NCBI RefSeq assembly: GCF_006715045.1
Contig: NZ_VFML01000001.1
Coordinates: 2,696,501 to 2,760,500, forward strand
Direction of reading: 5' to 3'
Source: Amycolatopsis cihanbeyliensis
GTDB taxonomy: Bacteria > Actinomycetota > Actinomycetes > Mycobacteriales > Pseudonocardiaceae
DNA: 64,000 bases
Part shown: piece after piece, positions 1-9,076 of the stretch
How positions within the stretch are numbered: position 1 is the first letter of the stretch
How the letters are laid out: each line of letters starts with the position of its first letter
Translations under genes and position numbers: made by a program
Notes under the pieces: model-generated
Told to the model about the DNA's origin: nothing
Databases searched by the model: none
Seen by the model: the letters and a program-made list of their open reading frames with translations, nothing else

Positions 1-2
1 GC

Positions 3-245
3 AAGGGCGCGCTGCTGTCCGGGGACATCGTGCAGGTCATCCCGGACCGCACCCATGTGGGCTTCATGTACAGCTACCCGAACCTGATCCCGGAGCGGCC
101 GGCCGTGGTGCGTGCCGCGGCGGAGCTGCTCGAGCCTTACCCGTTCGAGGACATCTACGGCGCATGGTGGCAGGCCGTGGTGCGCGGTGCGGGCCACCAG
201 GTGGTCCAGCGCTCGGCCAAGCGCTACCTGGAGTTCGTGTCCTGA
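3..245 (+). CDS. MBL-fold metallohydrolase, C-terminal fragment (cut by window start)
   Basis: The open frame enters from outside the window and ends at the TGA at 243-245. The remaining 80 or so residues include the stretch GDIVQVIPDRTHVGFMYSYP and the later IYGAWW, which look like the C-terminal part of the metallo-beta-lactamase-fold hydrolases common in actinomycetes. The GD of SGD would be the bridging metal-ligand aspartate. The upstream HxHxDH core lies outside the window, so substrate and completeness cannot be judged. Its 3' end overlaps the end of the convergent Lrp/AsnC gene by 22 bp. Confidence 0.65.
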   Translation, partial: KGALLSGDIVQVIPDRTHVGFMYSYPNLIPERPAVVRAAAELLEPYPFEDIYGAWWQAVVRGAGHQVVQRSAKRYLEFVS

Positions 246-724
246 TCCTGCTGCCCCGCGGTGCGTTCCAGCAGGGGACGCACCCGCGGCGGCACCGGGG
301 TGGACAGCGCGATCGAGGTCGAGGTACGTCGCACCCCCGGCACGCCGACGACCTCGTCGATCACCCGTTGCAGGTCGTCGTTCGACCGGGCCACCATCCG
401 GACGAACAGGTCACCCTGGCCGGTGGTGGCATGCACCTCGCAGACCTCGTCGATGGCGGCCAGCGCTCCGGACACCTCACCCCGCCTGCCCTGTGCGATC
501 TCCAGCACGGCGAACGCGGTCAGCCCGTAGCCCATGGCGTCCAGGTCGAGGTCGGGCGGGAAGCCGGCGAGGATCCCCCGTGCGGTCAACCGGTCCAGCC
601 GAGCCTGCACCGTGCCCCTGGCCACCCCGAGCCGGCGGGCGCATTCCAGTACGCCGAGCCGCGGCGCGTCGGTGAGCAACAGCAGCAACCGCGCGTCCAG
701 TGCGTCCAGTGCCGAGTCCGGCAT
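224..724 (-). CDS. Lrp/AsnC-family transcriptional regulator
   Basis: A 166-residue protein of the normal Lrp/AsnC length. Residues 1-60 form the winged helix-turn-helix (LDARLLLLLTDAP, then RLGVARGTVQARLDRL as recognition region). Residues 65-145 form the RAM/ACT-like effector-binding domain (VLEIAQG, VCEVHATTGQGDLFVRM). The ATG at 724 is preferred over the adjacent GTG because TAGGAG lies 6 nt before it. It is divergent from hppD, with about 160 bp between the starts, so it probably senses an aromatic or other amino acid and controls hppD and itself. The ligand is not visible from sequence. Confidence 0.88.
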   Translation of the reverse strand: MPDSALDALDARLLLLLTDAPRLGVLECARRLGVARGTVQARLDRLTARGILAGFPPDLDLDAMGYGLTAFAVLEIAQGRRGEVSGALAAIDEVCEVHATTGQGDLFVRMVARSNDDLQRVIDEVVGVPGVRRTSTSIALSTPVPPRVRPLLERTAGQQDQDTNSR

Positions 725-775
725 CACATACTCCTACACAACCTGCCCAACCTGACCGACGATCTCGCTGGTTAA

Positions 776-2086
<1,311 letters not shown>

Positions 2087-2095
2087 CCCTCTACT

Positions 2096-2142
2096 TTGAG
2101 TGACCCGTTCCGCGCGAAGGGTGCGCGGAACGGGTCACTCAA
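2096..2142. terminator. Bidirectional hairpin terminator between hppD and ilvA
   Basis: A perfect 20-bp inverted repeat: left arm 2096-2115 begins TTGAGTGACCCGTT, right arm 2123-2142 is its exact complement, and the loop is 7 nt (2116-2122). It lies between the convergent stop codons of hppD and ilvA, so it can serve both genes. There is no long T tract, as is usual in high-GC actinomycetes. Confidence 0.88.
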
Positions 2143-2147
2143 GGCGG

Positions 2148-3368
2148 TCAGAGGACCGTGAAACCGGCGTTGTGGAGCCCGGTGGCCACCCGGGTGCAGT
2201 GCTCGGGACCGCGGGTCTCCAGGTTGAGCGACACCTCCACCTCGCCCAGCGCGAGCCTGCCGGAGATCCGCGAGTGCTCCACGTCCAGCACGTTCGCCCC
2301 CAGTTCGCTGACCTTGGACAACACCCCGGCCAGCGAACCCGGCCGGTCCGGCACCAGCAGCCGCAGCTCGAGGTAGCGGCCACCGGCGGTCATGCCGTGT
2401 TGGATGATCTGCAGCAGGAGCAACGGATCGACGTTCCCGCCGGACAGCACGGCCACCACCGGCGGGGTGAACGCCCCGGGATGCTCCACCAGCGCGGCCA
2501 CCGCCGCCGCTCCCGCGGGTTCGACCACCAGCTTGCGCCGCTCGAGGCAGAGCAGCACCGCGCGGGACAGCGACTCCTCCGTCACCGTGTAGACGCCGTC
2601 GACCAGCGAACGGACGTGCTCGAACGTCAGCGGCCCCGGTATGCCGACGGCGATCCCGTCAGCCATCGTGGGCATCGCCTCCAGGCGCACCGGCTCACCC
2701 GCGGCGAGCGAGGGAGGGAAGCCCGCCGCGGCCGCGGCCTGCACGCCGAACACCTCGACAGCGGGGGCCAGTGCCCGCACCGCGCTCGCTACCCCGGAGA
2801 CCAGCCCGCCACCACCGGTGGGCACCAGCACGGTGCCCACGTCCGGCACCTGCTCCAGGATCTCCAGGCCGACCGTGCCCTGGCCGGCGATGATCTCCGG
2901 ATGGTCGAAGGGGTGGATGAACACCGCGCCGGTGCGCTCGGCGAACGCGGTCGCCTCGGCGATGGCCTCCTCGATCACCTCGCCACGCAGGTACACCTCG
3001 GCGCCGTAGCCGCGGGTGGCGGCCAGCTTGGGCAGCGGCGCCCGCTGCGGCATGAACACCGTGGCCCTGATGCCGAGCAGCGAGGCGGCCAGCGCCACAC
3101 CCTGCGCGTGGTTACCCGCACTGGCGGCGACCACGCCCCGCTCCCGCTCGGCGGCGCTCAGTGTATGGATCCGGGTGTAGGCGCCCCTGATCTTGAACGA
3201 CCCGGTGCGTTGCAGGTTCTCGCACTTGAGATGGACCGGACCGCCGTGCTGCCGCTGCAGGTCGCGGGCGTGCTCCATCGGGGTTTCGCGGGTGACCTCC
3301 GCGAGCAGTTCGCGAGCCTGCCGGATCCGGTGCACATCGACGAGTCCCATCGGCGTCGATGATGCCAC
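2148..3368 (-). CDS. ilvA: Threonine ammonia-lyase (threonine dehydratase), ACT-domain form
   Basis: PLP enzyme that deaminates threonine to 2-oxobutyrate, the first step towards isoleucine or in threonine breakdown. The 406-residue protein has a fold-type II PLP domain at about 10-320, with the Schiff-base lysine K59 in TGSFKIRGA, the ASAGNHAQG motif, and the phosphate-binding loop GGGGLVSG. A single C-terminal ACT domain (about 330-406, LLVPDRPGSLAGVL) is expected to bind a regulatory amino acid. One ACT domain and this length fit the short catabolic-like type rather than the two-ACT biosynthetic E. coli form. The start is GTG at 3368; ATG 3350 is an alternative, and neither has a clear ribosome site. 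Confidence 0.93.
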   Translation of the reverse strand: MASSTPMGLVDVHRIRQARELLAEVTRETPMEHARDLQRQHGGPVHLKCENLQRTGSFKIRGAYTRIHTLSAAERERGVVAASAGNHAQGVALAASLLGIRATVFMPQRAPLPKLAATRGYGAEVYLRGEVIEEAIAEATAFAERTGAVFIHPFDHPEIIAGQGTVGLEILEQVPDVGTVLVPTGGGGLVSGVASAVRALAPAVEVFGVQAAAAAGFPPSLAAGEPVRLEAMPTMADGIAVGIPGPLTFEHVRSLVDGVYTVTEESLSRAVLLCLERRKLVVEPAGAAAVAALVEHPGAFTPPVVAVLSGGNVDPLLLLQIIQHGMTAGGRYLELRLLVPDRPGSLAGVLSKVSELGANVLDVEHSRISGRLALGEVEVSLNLETRGPEHCTRVATGLHNAGFTVL

Positions 3369-3446
3369 CGTTTGGACTCATCCATCCCGACGGTGACCGA
3401 CCGGGTACCCTGATGGCGAACTGTGAGCGCCGACCAGGGAGTGAGC

Positions 3447-3713
3447 ATGGCACGGGCGACGACATCCAGCGCCACCCGGTCGGCTGGGATGTTCCAGCTC
3501 GTCGCCGGCCTCGCCTCCGCGCTGGCTTTCACCGGCGCCGCCTTCTACACCGTGGAGCTGGCCACCTGCGGCGACGCCGGTCAGTACGTCCGGCACGACA
3601 ACCACGTGGAGCTGATCGGCGGCTGCGTGGACGGCAACGACCTGCCGCACACCGACCCGCGGCAGCCCGCCGGCTCCGACCGGATCGCCGAGCACAACAA
3701 CTACCGGCCCTGA
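3447..3713 (+). CDS. Small secreted or membrane-anchored protein, unknown function
   Basis: An 88-residue protein I do not recognise as a named family. A single hydrophobic segment at about residues 15-38 could be a signal anchor, followed by a polar part with two cysteines (TCGDAG and GGCVDG) that could pair outside the cell. The ATG at 3447 follows GGGAG at a good distance; the GTG at 3423 is less likely. The end overlaps the end of convergent metB by 13 bp. Confidence 0.6.
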   Translation: MARATTSSATRSAGMFQLVAGLASALAFTGAAFYTVELATCGDAGQYVRHDNHVELIGGCVDGNDLPHTDPRQPAGSDRIAEHNNYRP

Positions 3714-4867
3714 GCCAGCGCCTGATCCAGGTCGGCGACGAGGTCGCCGACATCCTCGATGCCCACCGAGAGCCGCACCAGCTCCGCGGGCACCTGCAGC
3801 ATCGACCCGGCCACGCTGGCATGCGTCATCCGGCCGGGGTGCTCGATCAGTGACTCGATCCCGCCGAGCGACTCGGCCAGCACGAACAGCCCGGTGCCCG
3901 CGGCCACGTCCAGCGCGGCCCGCTCGCCGTCGGCGTGGGTGAAGGACACCATCCCGCCGAACCGGCGCATCTGCTTGGCGGCCAGTTCGTGCCCGGGGTG
4001 CCCGGCGAGTCCCGGGTAGTACACCCGGTCCACCTTCGGGTGCGCCACCAGCGCCTCGGTGACGCGTTCGGCGTTGTCGCAGTGCCGCTCCATCCGTACT
4101 CCCAGGGTCTTCAGCCCGCGCAGGGTCAGCCAGGCGTCGAAGGCACCGGGTACCGCACCCGCGGAGTTGCGCAGGAAGAACAGCTGCTCGCGCAGTTCGT
4201 CCGAGTCGGTCACCACCGCGCCACCGACCACATCGGAATGACCACCGAGGTACTTGGTGGTCGAGTGCACGACGAGATCGGCGCCGAGATCCAACGGGGT
4301 CTGCAGGTACGGCGTGGCGAAGGTGTTGTCCACCACCAGTTTCGCCCCGCCGGCGTGGGCGATCTCGGCCAGCGCCGTGAGGTCGGCGATGCCGAGCAGC
4401 GGGTTGCTCGGCGACTCGCACCACACCAGCCTGGTCTCCGGCCGCATCGCCGCCCGTACCTGGTCCACATCGGAGAGATGGGCGACGCTGTAGGAGACAC
4501 CCCAGGAGGTGAGCACCTTGTCGATCAGCCGGAAGGTGCCGCCGTAGGCGTCGTCCCCGAGCACGAGGTGGTCCCCGGGGCGGAGGGTGACCCGCAGGAT
4601 CGCGTCGCTGGCGGCCATCCCGGAGGCGAAGGCCAGGCCGTGCCGCCCGCCCTCCAGCGCGGCCACGGCCTCCTCGAGCGCGGTACGGGTGGGATTGGCG
4701 GTGCGCGAGTACTCGTAACCGCCCTCGCGGGTGCCGCCGACGCCGTCCTGCGCGTACGTCGAGGTCTGGTAGATCGGCACGATCACCGAGCCGGTCCGGG
4801 GATCCGGTTCCTGACCTGCGTGGATCGCGCGGGTGTCGAAACCGAGCTTCGAGGGGTCTCCAGCCAT
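3701..4867 (-). CDS. metB: Cystathionine gamma-synthase
   Basis: Cys/Met-metabolism PLP enzyme that joins an activated homoserine ester with cysteine to make cystathionine (forward transsulfuration, methionine synthesis). The 388 residues are full length. PLP-binding lysine K205 is in HSTTKYLGGH, with the upstream YSRTANPTR and SGMAASDA signatures. Sequence alone cannot fully separate gamma-synthase from gamma-lyase, but close actinomycete relatives of this form are called MetB. Cystathionine beta-synthase is encoded 2.7 kb away, so both transsulfuration directions are in one neighbourhood. Confidence 0.88.
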   Translation of the reverse strand: MAGDPSKLGFDTRAIHAGQEPDPRTGSVIVPIYQTSTYAQDGVGGTREGGYEYSRTANPTRTALEEAVAALEGGRHGLAFASGMAASDAILRVTLRPGDHLVLGDDAYGGTFRLIDKVLTSWGVSYSVAHLSDVDQVRAAMRPETRLVWCESPSNPLLGIADLTALAEIAHAGGAKLVVDNTFATPYLQTPLDLGADLVVHSTTKYLGGHSDVVGGAVVTDSDELREQLFFLRNSAGAVPGAFDAWLTLRGLKTLGVRMERHCDNAERVTEALVAHPKVDRVYYPGLAGHPGHELAAKQMRRFGGMVSFTHADGERAALDVAAGTGLFVLAESLGGIESLIEHPGRMTHASVAGSMLQVPAELVRLSVGIEDVGDLVADLDQALAQGR

Positions 4868-4876
4868 GCCCTCAGC

Positions 4877-5278
4877 TTAGGGCCCTGACTCGAGCCAGTT
4901 GGTCGTGGCCGGTACGCAGGCCAGTACCAGCGTGGCGACCGCCGGGATGCCGAGAGTCACCGCCAGCACCGGACTGGCCAGTGCGCTCGGCGAGACGAGG
5001 CTGGTGAGCAGGTAGGTGACCAGCGCGAGCGCGGAGCCGAGGACGACCAGCATGCGGCCGGCCAGCTTGCGCTGGAACAGCAGTATCGCGCCGGGAATCA
5101 GCGTCCCGGCCACCACCGAGTTGAGCAGCACCCCGACGAGCAGCCCGAGCGCCCCGAGGCCACCGAGCCCGAGGTTCAACACCACCCCGAGGATGTGCCA
5201 GAGTCCGATGAGGATCCCGAGCACACCCGCGGTGATCGCGGCGCCGCCGGAAATCCCTGCCCCGTACGGATGGCCCAT
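4877..5278 (-). CDS. Small multi-pass membrane protein
   Basis: A 133-residue, very hydrophobic protein with about four predicted membrane helices (ITAGVLGILIGLWHIL, GALGLLVGVLLNSV, a segment near 75-95, and one near 100-120). The ATG at 5278 follows AGGAGGGAC. It lies just downstream of a second membrane-protein gene on the same strand, so the two are probably cotranscribed. No catalytic or transport signature was seen; function unknown. Confidence 0.72.
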   Translation of the reverse strand: MGHPYGAGISGGAAITAGVLGILIGLWHILGVVLNLGLGGLGALGLLVGVLLNSVVAGTLIPGAILLFQRKLAGRMLVVLGSALALVTYLLTSLVSPSALASPVLAVTLGIPAVATLVLACVPATTNWLESGP

Positions 5279-5296
5279 GTCCCTCCTGCCCCTGGT

Positions 5297-5851
5297 TCAC
5301 CACTGCCGCGGCGGATGACCCCCGGCAGGGTAGCCCGGCCGCGGGTCGTAGGTCGGCATCGGCCGCGGCCGGTGACCCAGGTAGCGGAAGGTCGGCGGGA
5401 GCGCGGCGAGGATCAGCACGACCGGGGCGAGCACGATGGCGCCCAGCCGCACGAACGCGTTCTCGAACTCGAGCTGGAACACCGCCTCGAAGTAGGTCCC
5501 GTAGTCGTTCCCGCCCAGCAGCGCCGGTTCCAGCAGCGGCGCCGCCAGCCCCAGCAGCGCGCCGATGAGCAGCATGATCGCTCCCGCGATCACCCGGAAG
5601 AAGGTCAGCAACGCCCCGATGAGCAGGAACACCGCGGCGCCGAGGTAGCACCCGAGCAGGGTGAGCAGCGTACCGGGAAGGGTGTCCACGCCGTAGTCGA
5701 TGAACACGTCGACCGGTAGGTAGCCCGCGATCCCGGCGAGGGGCAGGGCGAGCACGGCGGCGATGATCGCGGTCGCGCCGCTGGGTCGTGGCCGGGCCGG
5801 GCGGGAGTAGCCAGGGGGTGGGGTAGCCGGGTGGCCGTACGAGTTGGTCAC
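5297..5851 (-). CDS. Multi-pass membrane protein with proline-rich termini
   Basis: A 184-residue protein: a short Pro/Gly-rich cytoplasmic-type N-terminus (ATPPPGYSRPARPRPSG), about four hydrophobic segments between residues 28 and 155, and a Pro-rich C-terminus (YDPRPGYPAGGHPPRQW). The start is GTG at 5851. It precedes the 4877-5278 gene by 18 bp, so the pair looks like an operon. The proline-rich tails resemble those of the larger neighbour at 5992-7458, suggesting related envelope proteins. Function unknown. Confidence 0.72.
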   Translation of the reverse strand: MTNSYGHPATPPPGYSRPARPRPSGATAIIAAVLALPLAGIAGYLPVDVFIDYGVDTLPGTLLTLLGCYLGAAVFLLIGALLTFFRVIAGAIMLLIGALLGLAAPLLEPALLGGNDYGTYFEAVFQLEFENAFVRLGAIVLAPVVLILAALPPTFRYLGHRPRPMPTYDPRPGYPAGGHPPRQW

Positions 5852-5943
5852 AACTCCCCCAGGTGCTCGGCGCGGGGCTGGACCGGCTCACCCTAACGCG
5901 CCCGGCGTGCCGGCGGAGGCGTTTTCGACCCGGGCCACAAGAA

Positions 5944-5976
5944 AGGTGCCCCCGGCCGGAGCGGCCGGGGGCACCT
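5944..5976 (-). terminator. Hairpin terminator after the Gly/Pro/Gln-rich membrane protein
   Basis: Perfect 15-bp stem (5944-5958 and 5962-5976, beginning AGGTGCCCCCGGCCG) with a 3-nt loop, just downstream of the minus-strand stop at 5992. Confidence 0.8.
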
Positions 5977-5991
5977 CGTCGGATCAGGATC

Positions 5992-7458
5992 TCACCACTG
6001 CTGCGGCGGTTGGCCGGGCTGACCCGGCTGGCCAGGCTGACCATAGCCACCGGGCTGCCCGGGCGGCGGGCCGCCGTAGCCGCCGGGCTGGCCGAAGCCA
6101 CCGGGCGGGCTGGGCTGGCCGAAGCCGCCGCTGGGCGGGTTCGGACCACCGGGCTGCCCCATCGGCCCCGGCTGGCCGGGCTGGCCATAACCACCGGGCT
6201 GGCCATAGCCGCCGGGCTGGCCGTAGCCACCGGGCTGCTGCCCGGGCGGCGGGCCGTATCCGGGCGGCGGGCCGGGCTGGCCCGGCTGGCCGAACGGCCC
6301 CGGCTGCTGGCCGAACCCGCCGGGGCCACCAAAACCACCGGGACCACCGGGGCCGCCGGGGCCATCGCCGAGGCCGATCAGCTTCGCCGTGCCGGGGACC
6401 ACCCCGAGGATGCCGACACCGAGCACGAAGATGCCGAAGATCAGGTACAGCACGGGGGTACCGGCCTGCTGCTCCACCGGCTGGGTCCGGCCGTTGAAGG
6501 TGATCTCGCTGGGGAAGGCGGTCATCATCAGGACGCCGAACACCACGAGCAGGAGCCCGCCGCCGAGCGTGACGTACGGGGCGAGCTTCTTGATCACGCC
6601 GCCGAGCTTGCCCGCGAGGCCGATCAGCACCCCGCCTCCGAGCGCGGCCAGCGCGCCGACCAGCACGAAGATGATGTACAGGTACAGCGTGCCCGAGGAG
6701 GGCAACTGGTCGGCGATCTCGCTCAGCAGGCTGCTCGACTCGATGGCGTCCGAGTAGTCGCTGACATCACCGAGGTCGACGAAGGCGAAGATCAGCGCGA
6801 TCAGGCCGAGCAGGGCGGTCAGCCCGCCCGCGATCCAGCCGAACAGCGCGTTCCCTCCACCACCGGGACCGCCGGGGCCACCGAACGGGGACGGTGGCGG
6901 GCCGCCGAAGCCCGGCTGGCCGGGCGGGGGGCCGAAGCCGGGTGGCTGGCCGGGTTGTCCAGGCTGCCCCGGGTAGCCGGGCGGTTGACCGGGCTGGCCG
7001 GGCTGCCCCGGCTGGCCGTACGGACCGGGCTGGCCGGGCGGCTGGCCGTACGGGCCCGGCTGGCCGGGCTGCTGCCCGAACGCACCGGGCTGGCCGAAGC
7101 CGCCCTGCGGGTTCACCGCGGCCGGGTTGTCCGCCGCACTCGGCGGCGGGGCGTACGGGATCGACGGCGGCGGCTGCGAACCGGGCGGGACCAGCTGCGT
7201 CGACTCCGCGCCGGGACCTTCCCCGCCGCCCGACTCGGGCTGCTGCCCGCCGGGGTCGCCGGCAGGCTGCACGACCTGGGTGGGCTCCGGGGTGTCACCG
7301 AACTGGCCACCTTGCTGGGGCTGCTGACCCGGCTGCACCACGTTCGTCGGTTCCGCCGAGCCGAAAGGGCTGTCTTGCTGGGGCTGGGGGCCACTGGGCG
7401 GGCCCTGCGACGGCTGCTCGCCGCCCCAGGGTTGGTTCGGTGGCTGCGGAGCACTCAT
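5992..7458 (-). CDS. Membrane protein with long Gly-Gln-Pro repeat arms
   Basis: A 488-residue protein with a core of about four membrane helices (residues near 205-375, with segments such as LTALLGLIALIFAFV and YLYIIFVLVGALAAL) between two low-complexity arms rich in GQPGQPGPYGQ-type repeats, about 200 residues before and 115 after. Such arms are common in actinomycete envelope and division proteins and are probably disordered. The ATG at 7458 is preferred over an upstream in-frame start because the sequence MSAPQPPNQP begins the family-typical arm; AAGGGGG lies about 12 nt upstream. No enzyme motif was seen. The repeats make the region prone to length variation and assembly error. Confidence 0.78.
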   Translation of the reverse strand: MSAPQPPNQPWGGEQPSQGPPSGPQPQQDSPFGSAEPTNVVQPGQQPQQGGQFGDTPEPTQVVQPAGDPGGQQPESGGGEGPGAESTQLVPPGSQPPPSIPYAPPPSAADNPAAVNPQGGFGQPGAFGQQPGQPGPYGQPPGQPGPYGQPGQPGQPGQPPGYPGQPGQPGQPPGFGPPPGQPGFGGPPPSPFGGPGGPGGGGNALFGWIAGGLTALLGLIALIFAFVDLGDVSDYSDAIESSSLLSEIADQLPSSGTLYLYIIFVLVGALAALGGGVLIGLAGKLGGVIKKLAPYVTLGGGLLLVVFGVLMMTAFPSEITFNGRTQPVEQQAGTPVLYLIFGIFVLGVGILGVVPGTAKLIGLGDGPGGPGGPGGFGGPGGFGQQPGPFGQPGQPGPPPGYGPPPGQQPGGYGQPGGYGQPGGYGQPGQPGPMGQPGGPNPPSGGFGQPSPPGGFGQPGGYGGPPPGQPGGYGQPGQPGQPGQPPQQW

Positions 7459-7572
7459 GTGGGTCTTGAACCCCCTTGACAAGGACCTGGACGTATGGCT
7501 CGGACACACGCTATCGGATCGGTCACCCGATCGCTCGTAACGCCCCTGCCAGGCCACACGATGAAGAACACT

Positions 7573-8943
7573 TCAGCGCCCGGCGAGGAAGGCCAGCAGG
7601 TCCTGCCTGGTGACTACTCCGGCGGGCTTTCCGTCCATCAGCACCAGCGCGCCGTCCGCACCGCTGAGCGCCTTCATGGCCGAGCTCACCGGCTCGCCCG
7701 CGCCGATGGTGGGCAACGGTGGGGACATATGCCGATCGAGCCGGTCGGCGAGTGCCGCCTTGCCGGTGAACAGCGCGTCCAGCAGGTCCCGCTCGTTCAC
7801 CGCGCCGACGACCTCGGCCGCCATCACCGGCGGCTCCGCGTTCACCACCGGCATCTGGCTGACCCCGAACTCGTGCAGGATGGCCACCGCCTCGGCCACC
7901 GTCTCGGTCGGGTGGGTGTGCACCAACTGGGGCAGCGAACCGTCCTTGCGGCGCAGCACGTCGCCGAGGGTGGCACCGGTGGAGTCCGGCGGGAGGAACC
8001 CGTAGGAGGACATCCAGGAGTCGTTGAACACCTTCGTCAGGTACCCGCGGCCGCCGTCGGGCAGCAGCACCACGATCACGTCCTCGGGTCCGCAGCGGGC
8101 GGCCAGTTCCAGCGCGGCGGCCACGGCCATCCCGCAGGAGCCACCGACCAGCAGGCCCTCCTCCCGCGCCAGCCTGCGGGTGAAGTCGAAGGAGTCCGCG
8201 TCGGAGATCGGGATGATCTCGTCGGCCACGTTCCGGTCGTAGGTCTCCGGCCAGAAGTCCTCGCCGACGCCCTCGACCAGGTAGGGCCGGCCGGTGCCGC
8301 CGGAGTACACCGAGCCCTCCGGATCGGCCCCGATCACCTGCACCCGCCCCCGCGAGATCTCCTTGAGGTAGTTGCCGGTGCCGGAGATCGTGCCGCCGGT
8401 GCCGACCCCGGTCACGAAGTGGGTGATCCGGCCTTCGGTCTGCTGCCAGATCTCCGGACCGGTCGTCTCGTAGTGGCTGGCCGGGTTCGCCGGGTTGACG
8501 TACTGATTGGGCTTCCATGCGCCCTCGATCTCGGTGGCCAGCCGGTCGGAGACCTTGTAGTAGGAATCGTCGTGCTCCGGCGGGACCGCGGTCGGGCAGA
8601 CCACCACCTCGGCGCCGTAGGCCTTGAGCGCGTTGCGCTTGTCCTCACTGACCTTGTCCGGGCAGACGAACACGCAGCGGTAGCCCCGTTGCTGGGCGAC
8701 CATGGCCAGGCCGACCCCGGTGTTGCCGGAGGTCGGCTCGACGATGGTGCCGCCGGGACGCAACTCGCCGGAGGCCTCCGCCGCCTCCACCATGCGCAGC
8801 GCGATCCGGTCCTTCACGCTGCCGCCGGGGTTGAGGTACTCCACTTTCGCGAGAACCAGCGGTTCGAGCCCCTCGGTCAGGGAGTTCAGCTTGACCAGCG
8901 GGGTGTCGCCCACGAGGTCAATGATGTGTTCGTAGTAGTCCAC
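7573..8943 (-). CDS. cbs: Cystathionine beta-synthase
   Basis: PLP enzyme that condenses homocysteine with serine to cystathionine (reverse transsulfuration to cysteine). The 456-residue protein has the catalytic fold-type II domain at about 1-320, with PLP lysine K44 in NPGGSVKDR, the TSGNTGVGLA loop and the GTGGTISG phosphate loop. A pair of CBS regulatory modules follows at about 335-456, where the family can bind adenosyl ligands. No N-terminal heme domain is present, as is usual in bacteria. The start is GTG at 8943. It is divergent from a secreted nucleotidase-like gene. Confidence 0.93.
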   Translation of the reverse strand: MDYYEHIIDLVGDTPLVKLNSLTEGLEPLVLAKVEYLNPGGSVKDRIALRMVEAAEASGELRPGGTIVEPTSGNTGVGLAMVAQQRGYRCVFVCPDKVSEDKRNALKAYGAEVVVCPTAVPPEHDDSYYKVSDRLATEIEGAWKPNQYVNPANPASHYETTGPEIWQQTEGRITHFVTGVGTGGTISGTGNYLKEISRGRVQVIGADPEGSVYSGGTGRPYLVEGVGEDFWPETYDRNVADEIIPISDADSFDFTRRLAREEGLLVGGSCGMAVAAALELAARCGPEDVIVVLLPDGGRGYLTKVFNDSWMSSYGFLPPDSTGATLGDVLRRKDGSLPQLVHTHPTETVAEAVAILHEFGVSQMPVVNAEPPVMAAEVVGAVNERDLLDALFTGKAALADRLDRHMSPPLPTIGAGEPVSSAMKALSGADGALVLMDGKPAGVVTRQDLLAFLAGR

Positions 8944-9076
8944 GGGTGCCAGCCTAACCGCCGGTCCGGTTCACCGAACCGCCTCACATCGGACACGTCG
9001 ACGCGATTGTCGCTCCCTTCCGGCTGTGGTTAGCTGCGCCTCGTCCAATCGAGTGAGCCTGCTGGTGGGAGCGCAC

